A stretch of DNA of 64,000 nt from Paraeggerthella hominis (GCF_021044775.1 NZ_JAJNOQ010000003.1:62001-126000), one strand, 5' to 3'. Shown: positions 32,038-42,841, counted from the first letter of the stretch. Translations and numbers: made by a program. Notes: generated by a model not told the origin, from the letters alone.

Positions 32038-32169
32038 TAGATTCCTGCTGGATTCGCGCTAAATTTCTGTTGGATTTCAGCTAGATCCGCGCTAGATCCG
32101 CGCTAGGTTTTTGCTAGATCCGTGTCAGACTCGCGCAACGTTTCCGCTAGATTCCTGCTGGATTTCGTT
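32038..32169. repeat. Tandem array of twelve 11-bp units, upstream of the DUF559-like gene
   Basis: Twelve consecutive 11-mers keep perfect register for 132 bp. Two are identical (TAGATCCGCGC, 32082-32103) and the rest follow the consensus T-A/G-G-A-T-T/C-C-n-C/T-G-C. The array begins 16 bp upstream of the -35 element. At 11 bp per unit the repeats lie on one face of the helix. An array with the same consensus, inverted, is at 54968. Confidence 0.85.
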
Positions 32170-32183
32170 GCGAGCTGGAAGCT

Positions 32184-32387
32184 GCGCGCAAAAAACGGCG
32201 ACCGCTGGCAGGTTCTGACGGTTTGGGGTCGTCGTTTCGGCTCTTCGTTTTGCAAGCTGCGAGCGCTTCGGTATCGCGCCTGGTCAGAAGCCCGGTCGAA
32301 AGTGGCGCCGGGGAAAGGCTGCCCATAGCGCGCGTTCGGCAACCTCAAACCGTCAGAACCTGCCAGCGAAGGCGGTTTTTCGTGCGC
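32184..32387. repeat. Long palindromic repeat, copy C (204 bp)
   Basis: Arms (32184-~32228 and ~32342-32387) hold the shared CGCTGGCAGGTT/AACCTGCCAGCG cores. The centre is similar to copy B, including a CCTGGTCAGAAGCCCG segment. It lies between the 11-bp array and the clpC control region. Confidence 0.9.
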
Positions 32388-32660
32388 AACGTGCCGCCTG
32401 CAAGGGCAGCGGGGCTTCCTGCTCGTGGTGGCTTCGTTGCTGCGGCGCCTCGCACGCATGCCCGCACGCCCGCAGCGGCATCGGTGCCTGCTCGCATCGC
32501 CCGCCCGTCCGCGCCGCCGTCACCCGCCCGCGCCCGCCCGCCCACATTCGCGGCTCGCATCGCACGCCCGCCCGCACCCGCCACCCGCGGTTGTTCGCGC
32601 CCGCAACGCGCTGCGAGACGCCTTGGCAAATGCGGGCGTCTCGGGATAATCCGGCGGTTC
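32388..32660. repeat. GC-rich low-complexity stretch between copy C and clpC
   Basis: No gene is supported. The stretch is dominated by C-rich GCCCGC-type words; the segment GGCTCGCATCGCACGCCCGCC and a near copy, about 70 bases apart, suggest degraded tandem repeats. Confidence 0.5.
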
Positions 32661-32750
32661 GTGCACGTGGCGCGAAAGGTCGTGATACGATGGATCCCGT
32701 CGCCTCAACGGCTCGACTTGTGGAGCCGCCGTGTGCGGCGTCCAGGTGAA

Positions 32751-32780
32751 TTGGCACTCGATCAGTGCGAGTGCTAACAT
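32751..32780 (+). promoter_or_regulatory. CIRCE element overlapping the clpC promoter
   Basis: TTGGCACTC-N9-GAGTGCTAA (32751-32777) matches the CIRCE operator TTAGCACTC-N9-GAGTGCTAA with one difference. HrcA binds CIRCE. The left half also reads as a -35 (TTGGCA) and, 18 bp on, the right half runs into an extended -10 TGCTAACAT (hexamer 32775-32780), so the repressor would cover the whole promoter. Confidence 0.93.
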
Positions 32781-32823
32781 GGACGAGTAACACTGAAGTA
32801 TCGCCGCGAGAATCGAGGCTTAC

Positions 32824-35388
<2,565 letters not shown>

Positions 35389-35393
35389 CAAGA

Positions 35394-35428
35394 TTCCGGC
35401 GGTCGAATGGCCGCCGGAACTGTATGAT
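35394..35428 (+). promoter_or_regulatory. Hairpin after clpC and -10 promoter of ispD
   Basis: A perfect 9-bp stem TTCCGGCGG/CCGCCGGAA (35394-35402 with 35411-35419) without T-run is followed at once by a -10 hexamer TATGAT (35423-35428). The arrangement suggests a separate start for ispD-ispF. Confidence 0.5.
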
Positions 35429-35457
35429 GCCACGAACGACCTATAAGAAGGAACGGT

Positions 35458-36300
35458 ATGACCAAGACCATCGACCCCGTATTCTCCTCGGAGGTTCTGA
35501 AATCTCCGGAGCTTGCCTTCGACCACTTCGACTTCGATGCGATCTCGCAGGCGATGGGAGGCCTTAAAGGGGAGGTCGACAAGAACCCGCAAACCGCGGC
35601 CATCATACTGGCCGGCGGCACGGGCGACCGCTTCGGCAAAGAGGGCGGCAAGCAGCTGGTGGAGATTGCCGGCAAGCCTATTCTTACCTGGTCGGCCGAG
35701 GCGTTCGACGCGGTGGGCGACATCGGGCTCATCGTTATCGTGTGCCCGGAGGAGCGTTGCAGCGAATACCTCAAGCGCGCCATCGACCCGTTCCCGTTCG
35801 TGACGCCCGTGGTGGTGGCCCCTGCGGGTCCCAGCCGCCAGGAGTCGGCGTTTTCGGGCTTGGAGTACGTGCCCGACGACTACGGTTACGTCATCCTGCA
35901 TGACGGCGCGCGGCCCCTCATCACGCCGGAGCTCATCTCGCACACCATCAACACGCTCAAGGGGAACATCGAGTCGGATGGCGCCGTGGTGGCGCATCCG
36001 GCGGTCGACACGCTCAAGGTGGTCGAAAACGGCGTCATCATGGGAACGCCCGATCGTCGCGTGTTCTGGAACGCGCAGACGCCGCAGGTGTTCCGCGCGG
36101 GCATCTACCGGCGCGCCCACGCGTCGGCGCTGTCCGACGGGTTCATGGGCACGGACGATTCGTCGCTCATCGAGCGTCTGGGCGGCAAGGTGCTCGTGGT
36201 CGAAGGAAAGCGCGACAACATCAAGCTGACCGTGCCCGAGGACTACCTGATGCTGGTAGCGGCGGTGCGGGCCATGTACATGAAGGGGATGGAAGAATAG
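35458..36300 (+). CDS. ispD: 2-C-methyl-D-erythritol 4-phosphate cytidylyltransferase
   Basis: This enzyme of the MEP isoprenoid pathway transfers CMP to methylerythritol phosphate. The core starts at ~47 with AAIILAGGTGDRFGKEGGKQ and has the family features HDGARPLITPELI, TPQVFRAGIYRRA and, near the end, KRDNIKLTVPEDY. At 280 residues it is longer than the usual ~230 because of a ~45-residue N-terminal extension. TarI-type cytidylyltransferases are similar in sequence, but ispF lies next, which favours IspD. Confidence 0.9.
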   Translation: MTKTIDPVFSSEVLKSPELAFDHFDFDAISQAMGGLKGEVDKNPQTAAIILAGGTGDRFGKEGGKQLVEIAGKPILTWSAEAFDAVGDIGLIVIVCPEERCSEYLKRAIDPFPFVTPVVVAPAGPSRQESAFSGLEYVPDDYGYVILHDGARPLITPELISHTINTLKGNIESDGAVVAHPAVDTLKVVENGVIMGTPDRRVFWNAQTPQVFRAGIYRRAHASALSDGFMGTDDSSLIERLGGKVLVVEGKRDNIKLTVPEDYLMLVAAVRAMYMKGMEE

Positions 36301-36334
36301 TGGCGGGCGCGACGACTTTTCCGGAGGTCCGTTC

Positions 36335-36847
36335 ATGAGCATGTCCTGCAGCGACAATCCGTTGACGAACCTGCGCATCGGGCAGGGCTACGACGTGCAT
36401 GCGTTCGCCGAGGGTCGCAAACTGATTTTGGGGGGCGTGGACATTCCGCATGGTCGGGGGCTTTTGGGCCATTCGGATGCCGACGTGCTGGCGCATGCGA
36501 TCTCTGACGCGCTCTTGGGCGGCGTGCGCGGCGGGGATATCGGAAAGCTGTTCCCCGATACCGATCCCGCTTACAAGAACGCCGATTCCCTCAAGCTTTT
36601 GGAAGCCGTGGCGGCGTTCGTGCGCGATCGCGGCTACGAGATCCTTGACGTGGACAGCGTGATAGCGGCGCAGGCCCCGAAGCTTTCGCCGTATCGCGAC
36701 CAAATGCGCCAGAACCTTGCGCAGGCTATGGGGGTTTCGGTCGACAGCGTGGGCGTGAAGGCCACCACGACCGAGCGTTTGGGTTTCGAAGGCCGTGAAG
36801 AGGGCATATCCGCTACCGCAGTCTGTTTGCTCTGTCGATGTCGTTAG
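36335..36847 (+). CDS. ispF: 2-C-methyl-D-erythritol 2,4-cyclodiphosphate synthase
   Basis: This 170-residue trimeric enzyme of the MEP pathway follows ispD by 34 bases. Metal-binding Asp/His residues are in GQGYDVHAF and in GHSDADVLAHAISDALLG. The conserved LFPDTDPAYKNADSL and the C-terminal VGVKATTTERLGFEGREEG complete the signature. IspD and IspF consecutively process the same intermediate line. Confidence 0.96.
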   Translation: MSMSCSDNPLTNLRIGQGYDVHAFAEGRKLILGGVDIPHGRGLLGHSDADVLAHAISDALLGGVRGGDIGKLFPDTDPAYKNADSLKLLEAVAAFVRDRGYEILDVDSVIAAQAPKLSPYRDQMRQNLAQAMGVSVDSVGVKATTTERLGFEGREEGISATAVCLLCRCR

Positions 36848-36886
36848 GGGTCGGCTGCCCCGAATTGCAGCCGGCACGCTTCGCTA

Positions 36887-36895
36887 TGCTACAAT
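36887..36895 (+). promoter_or_regulatory. Extended -10 promoter of cysE-cysS
   Basis: TGCTACAAT lies 25 bases before the cysE start. Confidence 0.6.
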
Positions 36896-36919
36896 TCCAC
36901 ATCGACAGTTAGGGTATTC

Positions 36920-37591
36920 ATGAACATATTCAAAACCATTGGCGAGGACATCCGAGCGGTCAAGGACCGCGACCCCGCAGCTCAGAACTCGTTCGTCATC
37001 TGGCTGACGTACCCGGGTCTTCATGCCCGCTGGTCCCATGTGGTCGAACATTGGCTGTGGAACCACGGGCTGAAAAGCCTCGCTCGCATATCGTCGCAGT
37101 TCACGCGCTTTATGACCGGTGTGGAAATTCACCCGGCGGCCGTGATAGGCCGACGCTTCTTCATCGACCACGCCATGGGGGTCATCATCGGTGAAACCAC
37201 GATCATCGGCGACGATTGCACGCTGTACCAGGGCGTCACGCTGGGCGGTACCGGCAAGGAAACCGGAAAGCGCCATCCTACGCTGGGAAACAACGTGCTG
37301 GTGGGCGTGGGTGCGGCGGTGCTCGGCAACATCACCATAGGCGACGGCTCGAAAGTGGGCGGCGGCGCCGTGGTGGTGAACGACGTGCCGCCGAACTCCA
37401 CGGTGGTCGGCATTCCCGGTCGCGTGGTGGTGCGCGACGGGCACCGCGTTGAAAGCGAAGCGAAGGATGCGGCGCAGCACAAGGAGAACCTGCCCGATCC
37501 CATCGAGGAGCGGTGTGCGAACCAATGCGAGCGTATCGAGGCGCTCGAACGCAGGCTGAAGGAACTTGAGGAGCAGAAGGGGCGCTCATGA
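36920..37591 (+). CDS. cysE: Serine O-acetyltransferase
   Basis: This 223-residue left-handed beta-helix enzyme acetylates serine as the first step of cysteine synthesis. The N-terminal helical part (IGEDIRAVKDRDPAAQNS) leads into hexapeptide repeats with the active-site segment FFIDHAMGVIIGETTIIGDD and the YQGVTLGGTGK loop. A coiled-coil-like tail (~190-223, ERIEALERRLKELEEQ) is unusual. The stop codon overlaps the cysS start (ATGA), so product and consumer of cysteine are coupled. Confidence 0.94.
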   Translation: MNIFKTIGEDIRAVKDRDPAAQNSFVIWLTYPGLHARWSHVVEHWLWNHGLKSLARISSQFTRFMTGVEIHPAAVIGRRFFIDHAMGVIIGETTIIGDDCTLYQGVTLGGTGKETGKRHPTLGNNVLVGVGAAVLGNITIGDGSKVGGGAVVVNDVPPNSTVVGIPGRVVVRDGHRVESEAKDAAQHKENLPDPIEERCANQCERIEALERRLKELEEQKGRS

Positions 37592-39090
37592 TCAAACTCT
37601 ACAACACCAAAGCGCGCGAAAAGGTGCCGTTCGAATCGCGCGAGCGCGGCAAAGTGGGCATGTACGTGTGCGGGCCCACGGTGTACAACTACATCCACAT
37701 CGGCAACGCGCGTACGTTTATCAGCTTCGACGTCATCCGTCGTTACTTCATGTGGCGCGGCTTCGACGTGACGTTCGTTCAGAACGTCACCGACGTCGAC
37801 GACAAGATCATCGCGAAGGCGAACGAGGAAGGGCGCGAGGCGTCTGCCGTGGCGGCCGAGTACACGGCTGCGTTCATCGAGGACATGCGCAAGGCGAACG
37901 TGCTCGATCCCGACATTCGGCCGAAGGCGACCGAAGAGATCCCGGCCATGATCGAGCTTATCCAGGAGCTGATCGACGGCGACCATGCGTACGAAGTGGA
38001 CGGCGACGTGTACTTCGCCGTGCGGTCGTTCCCCGCGTACGGCCAGCTGTCGGGCCGTAACGTCGACGAGATGGAATGCGGCCACCGCGAGCTGCGCGCT
38101 GACGGCAAGGGCATCGAGGATCGCAAGCGCGATCCGCTCGACTTCGCGCTGTGGAAGGCGGCGAAGCCCGGCGAGCCTTCGTGGGAGTCGCCTTGGGGCC
38201 AGGGCCGTCCCGGTTGGCATATCGAATGCTCGGCCATGTCGCGCAGGTACCTAGGACTGCCGTTCGACATTCACGGCGGCGGCGCCGATCTGGTGTTTCC
38301 GCATCACGAGAACGAATGCGCGCAAAGCGAAGCGGCGTGCGGCTGCACGTTCGCGAACTACTGGATGCACGGCGGCATGCTGCAGATCAACGCCGAGAAG
38401 ATGAGCAAGTCGCTGGGCAACTTCATGCTGCTGCGCGACGTGCTGGAAACGACGCGCCCCGAAGTGCTGCGCTTCCTTATGCTGCAGACGCATTACCGCA
38501 GCCCCTTGGATTTCTCCGACGAGCGCTTGGCCGAGGCCGAAGCGGCGCTCGGACGCATCGAGAACGCGGTTCGCAATCTGGATTGGCAGCTTGAGAACGT
38601 GGAGGACGTTCCGTCGCCGCTCGATACGCGCGAGCTGATGAAGCGCGCGAAAGAGGCCAAGATCTCGTTCATCTTGGCCATGGACGACGATTTCAATACG
38701 TGCCGCGCCCTGGGCGAGGTGTTCGACCTGGTGGCCGACGTGAACGCGCAGGTTACGGGCAAAACGCTCTCGCTTTCCGATGTGCCCATCGTGCGCGAGG
38801 TGCGCGATACCATCGTGGAACTGGTGGGCGTGTTCGGCATCGACGTGGCGGCGGCTGCCGACTGCGACGAGTCCGACGCGTATCCCGCCGAGGTTGTTCC
38901 CTTGGCGGCGGACGTGGCCGGTTACGTTGGCTCGGATGCGTCCGAGGCCGTGGAAGCGCTGCTGGCGGCTCGCACGGAGGCGCGTGCGGCCAAGGACTGG
39001 GGTCGTGCCGACGCCGTTCGAGACGGCCTGTGCGCCCTTGGGTTCGTTATCGAGGACACCCCGCAGGGGCCGCGGGTTTCTCTGGCTTAG
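37588..39090 (+). CDS. cysS: Cysteinyl-tRNA synthetase
   Basis: This 500-residue class I synthetase charges tRNA-Cys. The HIGH-type motif is YIHIGNARTF and the KMSKS motif is KMSKSLGNF. Zn-binding residues lie in VCGPTVYN, HIECSAMS and the HHENECAQSEA segment. Full family length. The overlap with cysE suggests co-regulation with cysteine supply. Confidence 0.97.
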   Translation: MIKLYNTKAREKVPFESRERGKVGMYVCGPTVYNYIHIGNARTFISFDVIRRYFMWRGFDVTFVQNVTDVDDKIIAKANEEGREASAVAAEYTAAFIEDMRKANVLDPDIRPKATEEIPAMIELIQELIDGDHAYEVDGDVYFAVRSFPAYGQLSGRNVDEMECGHRELRADGKGIEDRKRDPLDFALWKAAKPGEPSWESPWGQGRPGWHIECSAMSRRYLGLPFDIHGGGADLVFPHHENECAQSEAACGCTFANYWMHGGMLQINAEKMSKSLGNFMLLRDVLETTRPEVLRFLMLQTHYRSPLDFSDERLAEAEAALGRIENAVRNLDWQLENVEDVPSPLDTRELMKRAKEAKISFILAMDDDFNTCRALGEVFDLVADVNAQVTGKTLSLSDVPIVREVRDTIVELVGVFGIDVAAAADCDESDAYPAEVVPLAADVAGYVGSDASEAVEALLAARTEARAAKDWGRADAVRDGLCALGFVIEDTPQGPRVSLA

Positions 39091-39264
39091 GCTGTCTGTA
39101 GATTTGCCGGCTGACGAGGCCGGATGACGTTACGGGGTCGTGCAGCATCGGCTCCGTCGCTTGATCGCCGCTTTCGCGCGCTTGCCGTGCGTTCGGCGAT
39201 GCATCGCGGCGGTTTCGGGCGCTGCACGGCCTTTTGCTCGCTTACGAACAACGAGGTTTCGACT

Positions 39265-40509
39265 ATGCTTGGTCAAAATCGTACTCCCGAGTTGCTTGCC
39301 CCCGCTGGAGGGCGCGCGCAGCTGGAGGCTGCCGTGCGCTTCGGCGCGGACGCGGTGTACTTAGCTGCCGATCGGTTCGGGATGCGTCAGCGTGCCGAGA
39401 ACTTCGCGCTATCCGATATCCCCGACGCGGTCGCGTTCGCGCACGTTGCGGGTTCTCGCGTGTTCGTGACCATGAACACGCTCATGCATGCAGACGATTT
39501 GGCGGCGTTGCCGGAATACCTCGAGGCGCTTGCCGCCGCACAGGTGGACGCGTTCATCGTGAGCGACTTGGGGGCGTTTCGCCTTGCGCAGAGGCATGCG
39601 CCCAGCGTGGCGCTGCACGTGAGCACGCAGGCTTCCGTAGCCAATGCCGAAGCGGCGCGCGTTTGGCATGAGCTGGGGGCGTCGCGCGTGGTGTGCGCGC
39701 GGGAAATGAGCGTGGAGGACATTGCGCGCATGTGCGCCGATGCGCCGCGCGAGCTGGAGATCGAGGCGTTCGTGCACGGGGCCATGTGCATGGCGGTGTC
39801 CGGTCGTTGTCTGATCAGCTCGGTCATGGCGGGGCGCTCGGGCAACAAGGGGCACTGCACGCAGCCGTGTCGCTGGAGCTACGCGTTGGTGGAGGAGAAG
39901 CGCCCGGGCGAGTACTATCCCATCGAGGAGGACGTGCGCGGCTCCTACGTCATGAACGCGCAGGACCTCAACATGCTGGCGCATCTGGACGACCTGGCTT
40001 CCGCGGGCGTGGATTCGTTCAAGATCGAGGGACGCAACAAGCGGGCGTTCTACGTGGCCTCGGTGGTGCACGCGTACCGCTCGGTGCTCGACGGGGCCGA
40101 TCCGGCCGAGGTTGCTTCGGAGCTGCTTGCCATTTCCCATCGCCCGTACGGCACGGGGTTCTATTACGGCGACGCCGAGCAGGCGCCCGACCGCGACGGC
40201 TACCTGAAGGAATGCCTGCACGCGGGCACGGTCGAGTCGTGCGAGCCCGCCGGAGAAGGACTGTGGCGCGTGCGCGCGACCTGTCGGAACCGGTTCTGCG
40301 AAGGCGACTGCTTGGAGGTCCTCTCGCCTCGTCGGCCGGTGGGCTTCGTGTCGGCGCGAAACCTTGCGTGGGTTCCTCGGCCCGACGAGGACGATCCTTG
40401 CCCGGCGCCCGTGCCGGTGGCCGTTGCGAACCGCGCTGCCGAGTCTTATGCGTTCTTGGTCGAGGCCGAGCTTCGGCCGGGCGACTTCCTGCGCATCCGC
40501 ATGAGCTGA
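39265..40509 (+). CDS. Peptidase U32 family protein (TrhP-like tRNA hydroxylation type)
   Basis: This 414-residue protein has the U32 signature EAFVHGAMCMAVSGRC and the following Cys-containing segment GHCTQPCRWSY, probable metal or Fe-S ligands. U32 proteins of this layout (TrhP/YegQ type) are needed for 5-hydroxyuridine in tRNA; others have been called collagenases. The ATG at 39265 follows GAGG and begins MLGQNRTPELLAPAGG, the usual start of the family. The 170 bases between cysS and this start show no gene. Confidence 0.88.
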   Translation: MLGQNRTPELLAPAGGRAQLEAAVRFGADAVYLAADRFGMRQRAENFALSDIPDAVAFAHVAGSRVFVTMNTLMHADDLAALPEYLEALAAAQVDAFIVSDLGAFRLAQRHAPSVALHVSTQASVANAEAARVWHELGASRVVCAREMSVEDIARMCADAPRELEIEAFVHGAMCMAVSGRCLISSVMAGRSGNKGHCTQPCRWSYALVEEKRPGEYYPIEEDVRGSYVMNAQDLNMLAHLDDLASAGVDSFKIEGRNKRAFYVASVVHAYRSVLDGADPAEVASELLAISHRPYGTGFYYGDAEQAPDRDGYLKECLHAGTVESCEPAGEGLWRVRATCRNRFCEGDCLEVLSPRRPVGFVSARNLAWVPRPDEDDPCPAPVPVAVANRAAESYAFLVEAELRPGDFLRIRMS

Positions 40510-40573
40510 GCGTACCGAAGCGATCCCTTATCGAGAGGGTCCCGTTACGCTTGTCGCGCCTGCTTGGGGCTAT

Positions 40574-40594
40574 GCTGAGGTATCGATCCTCAGC
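40574..40594. promoter_or_regulatory. Inverted repeat before the TspO-like gene
   Basis: GCTGAGG-TATCGAT-CCTCAGC is a perfect 7-bp inverted repeat around an ATCGAT core. Its left end abuts TATGCT, a possible -10, 54 bases before the ATG, so it may be an operator. Confidence 0.45.
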
Positions 40595-40627
40595 AGCTTC
40601 AATGCTCCTAGAAAAGCGAGGTGCACC

Positions 40628-41461
40628 ATGTCCGGTCGTGCGTATCGTGCTTCAACCGCATCCGTCGCCACGCGTCGTTCGTCCGCCGTCGAATCGGGCG
40701 GGCATCGCGGCCGCCTAACGCCCGAGACAGTGGTTATGTGGACTGCGTACGTGCTTACCGTTGCGGGAAACGTGGCCATAGAGGCCGGGCGGCTTGGGGG
40801 TGTTACGTCGGCGACGGTTGCGTACGGGGTGTTCGCCTGGTTCACACCGGCGGGCTACGTGTTTTCCATCTGGTCCTTGATCTATGTGGCGCTGATCGTG
40901 TGGCTGGTTTCCTACACCAAAGGCGCTTCCGCCCGACGTAGGCTCTTCACGCCGACGGCCGGCTTGTTCGTTGCGAGCAGCGTTTTGAACGTGCTCTGGC
41001 TGGTGCTGTGGCATTTCCAGATGATCGCTGCTTCCTTCGTCGTTATTCTGATCGACTGGTTTGTTCTGGCGGCGCTGTATTTGACCGTCAGGCGGGGGAC
41101 CGATTCTCTTGCTGGCTGGGTTCCCGTTTCCATCTATACGGCATGGGTGACGGTTGCGACGTTGTCGAATCTGGCTATCGTGGTCACACGGGCGGTTGGA
41201 GGGGGCGTTCCGCTTTTGAACGGGTTGTCCGTCGTAGTGTTGACGGCGGGCGTTGTTTCCCTGGGTCTTTTCATGTGGGCGAAGTTTGGCGATGTGACGT
41301 TTCAGCTGGTGTTTCTATGGGCTCTGGTGGGCGTTGGCGTGCATGTGCTCGAGGTGTCGTCGGTGACGGCTGTGGCCGTATGGGTCCTCTGCGCTCTTGG
41401 CGGGCTGCCAATGCTTGTGTCTTTCGCGAAGTCGCGCAGCGCGTCGCGCGGGCGAGCCTAG
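40628..41461 (+). CDS. TspO/MBR-related membrane protein
   Basis: This 277-residue, tryptophan-rich protein has about eight hydrophobic spans. The segment FTPAGYVFSIWSLIYVALIVW (written here over its two halves, FTPAGYVFSIW and SLIYVALIVW) matches the TspO-related signature found in larger relatives of the tryptophan-rich sensory protein. Classical TspO has five spans and ~160 residues, so this is an extended form. Binding of porphyrin-like ligands is known for TspO but not shown for this branch. GAGG is 7 bases before the ATG. Confidence 0.72.
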   Translation: MSGRAYRASTASVATRRSSAVESGGHRGRLTPETVVMWTAYVLTVAGNVAIEAGRLGGVTSATVAYGVFAWFTPAGYVFSIWSLIYVALIVWLVSYTKGASARRRLFTPTAGLFVASSVLNVLWLVLWHFQMIAASFVVILIDWFVLAALYLTVRRGTDSLAGWVPVSIYTAWVTVATLSNLAIVVTRAVGGGVPLLNGLSVVVLTAGVVSLGLFMWAKFGDVTFQLVFLWALVGVGVHVLEVSSVTAVAVWVLCALGGLPMLVSFAKSRSASRGRA

Positions 41462-41521
41462 GCGTTTCTTCGATTCGCGGACAGCTAATATTTGTTTTTC
41501 GACGAAACGCCCCGCGCTTCT

Positions 41522-41530
41522 TGCTATGAT
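41522..41530 (+). promoter_or_regulatory. Extended -10 promoter of the 99-residue unknown
   Basis: TGCTATGAT lies 35 bases before the ATG at 41565. Confidence 0.6.
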
Positions 41531-41564
41531 AAGCGCAAGGTAATCCCGGACGAAAGGGGTTGTT

Positions 41565-41864
41565 ATGGGAACGAAAGCAGCGGAGGCGCTCGACGTATCC
41601 TTTGACGAGCTGCCGAACTACCTGCACGCGAAGCATTCCGTGTACATGGAGGTCGGCAGCGCAACGTACTACCTTACCGACGTGAACGACCGGTACTGGC
41701 GCGCTCAGGCTACCGATCGGCTCAACGACAAGGGGCACTATGTCGACGCGAGCGACCTGGTGCCTACGGTGAGCGAGTTCTTGACGCTTCCTTTTGCGGA
41801 CGGGAAATCGATCGCCGACTTGTTTGACGAAGCGACATTCTACGCGTCCGAGAAAACCGAATAG
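41565..41864 (+). CDS. Unknown 99-residue acidic protein
   Basis: I do not recognise this gene. It is a compact, soluble, acidic protein without membrane span or Cys, rich in Tyr and Asp (SVYMEVGSATYYLTDVNDRYW, given here as the stretch around residue 26-45 in part: ATYYLTDVNDRYW). It has its own promoter, an AAAGGGG ribosome site and a strong terminator, so it is a well-delimited single-gene unit and likely real. No function can be proposed. Confidence 0.7.
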   Translation: MGTKAAEALDVSFDELPNYLHAKHSVYMEVGSATYYLTDVNDRYWRAQATDRLNDKGHYVDASDLVPTVSEFLTLPFADGKSIADLFDEATFYASEKTE

Positions 41865-41871
41865 CAAAGCC

Positions 41872-41907
41872 GAAAGGCGGTCGATCGAACGGCCGCCTTT
41901 CTTTTTT
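41872..41907 (+). terminator. Intrinsic terminator of the 99-residue unknown
   Basis: A perfect 9-bp stem GAAAGGCGG/CCGCCTTTC, a 12-base loop and six T. Confidence 0.94.
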
Positions 41908-41973
41908 GCGCGCGAGGCACAGTGCGGCTGCTTGAGGGCGCTCGAAAGTGCTCGAGGGTGCTTGTGCCCATGC

Positions 41974-42025
41974 TCAAAAATTTTTTCAAAAAACCGCTTG
42001 ACCCTCGATCTGATTCGGGTATACT
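41974..42025 (+). promoter_or_regulatory. Promoter of tRNA-Ala with AT-rich UP-like tract
   Basis: TTGACC (41998-42003), a 16-bp spacer and TATACT (42020-42025) precede the tRNA by 18 bases. Directly upstream is an A/T tract (~41974-41993), very unusual here, resembling an UP element contacted by alpha-CTD. Confidence 0.85.
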
Positions 42026-42043
42026 AGTCCTCGCACTTTTGAA

Positions 42044-42119
42044 GGGGCCTTAGCTCAGCTGGGAGAGCGCATGGCTGGCAGCCATGAGGTCAGGGGTTCG
42101 ATCCCCCTAGGCTCCACCA
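42044..42119 (+). tRNA. tRNA-Ala (anticodon GGC)
   Basis: A 76-base cloverleaf: acceptor GGGGCCT/AGGCTCC, anticodon arm CATGG-CTGGCAG-CCATG giving anticodon GGC (Ala, codon GCC), T-loop TTCGATC and encoded CCA. Confidence 0.97.
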
Positions 42120-42127
42120 TTAATTAC

Positions 42128-42162
42128 GCAGGTCAGGCAGTGATTGTCTGGCCTGCTTTTTT
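42128..42162 (+). terminator. Intrinsic terminator of tRNA-Ala
   Basis: GCAGGTCAG/CTGGCCTGC (one G-U) with an 11-base loop and six T; similar in sequence to the terminator of tRNA-Pro. Confidence 0.92.
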
Positions 42163-42409
42163 ATGTTTGGGGAAATATCACAAATGTGGGTCCCCCCATG
42201 AATTTTCACCGTACGTTCTCGTGAGCGGCGCGATGCGCACGGGACACGGGGTACAGCACGATATACGGCGATCGGCCTGTGGGGCACGCCGCGTCGCGCA
42301 TGCGTATGGACTGCGAAATGGAACCGAGTTTTTTCGCGGTGCCGCGAAAGCTCGACCTTCTGTCAAAACGAGCGAGTTTTGCTGGTGAATTAACGTCTAC
42401 AAGGAACTT
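42163..42409. other. Non-coding stretch with hairpin between tRNA-Ala and repeat copy D
   Basis: No gene is supported. A hairpin at 42325-42354 (CGAG...GCTCG flanks and CGCG core) has the same position relative to copy D (85 bases) as the 26304 hairpin has to copy A (86 bases), with changed but still pairing bases. Confidence 0.5.
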
Positions 42410-42615
42410 GCGCACGAAAAACCGCCTTCGCTGGCAGGTTTTGACGGTTAGGGGTTGCCGAGCCGGCCATACTCTTCGCCGCCGCCGGACCCGTTTTGCG
42501 TTTTGCCTGATCATGGATCCTAGCTGCTGAATTGCATTTTCCCGGGCGCCCGTCCCGCCGGATCAAACGACCTCAAACCGTCAGAACCTGCCAGCGAAGG
42601 CGTTTTTTCGCGCGC
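42410..42615. repeat. Long palindromic repeat, copy D (206 bp)
   Basis: Same length as copy A and closely similar over the whole element including the centre (shared CCGGACCCGTTTTGCGTTT and CCCGGGCGCCC segments). Arms carry CGCTGGCAGGTT and its inverse. Similarity to A continues past the right arm into GCCGATGGG-AATGGGGCG. Confidence 0.92.
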
Positions 42616-42630
42616 TGCCGATGGGAATGG

Positions 42631-42841
42631 GGCGAAACGGCGACCCGGAGGGCGGTTGCGGCGCGGATCGACAGCCCGGGGAGCCGCAGCGCGGGTCGGC
42701 GACTCGGGAGCGACTGCAGCACGTCCGCGGTTCAGGGGCGACTACGGCACGTCCGCGACCCGGGGGCGGCTGCGGCGCGGCCCGGCGGCCCGGGGGGCGG
42801 CCGCGGGGCGCGTCCGCGACCCGGGGGCGGCTGCGGGGCAG
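42631..42841. repeat. Tandem repeat of ~28-bp GC-rich units after copy D
   Basis: About seven degenerate units of 27-33 bp follow the pattern CGTCCGCGACCCGGGGGCGG plus CTGCGG; two 28-bp units (CACGTCCGCG... at ~42719 and ~42747) are directly adjacent. No gene is supported between here and mrp (42979). Confidence 0.7.
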
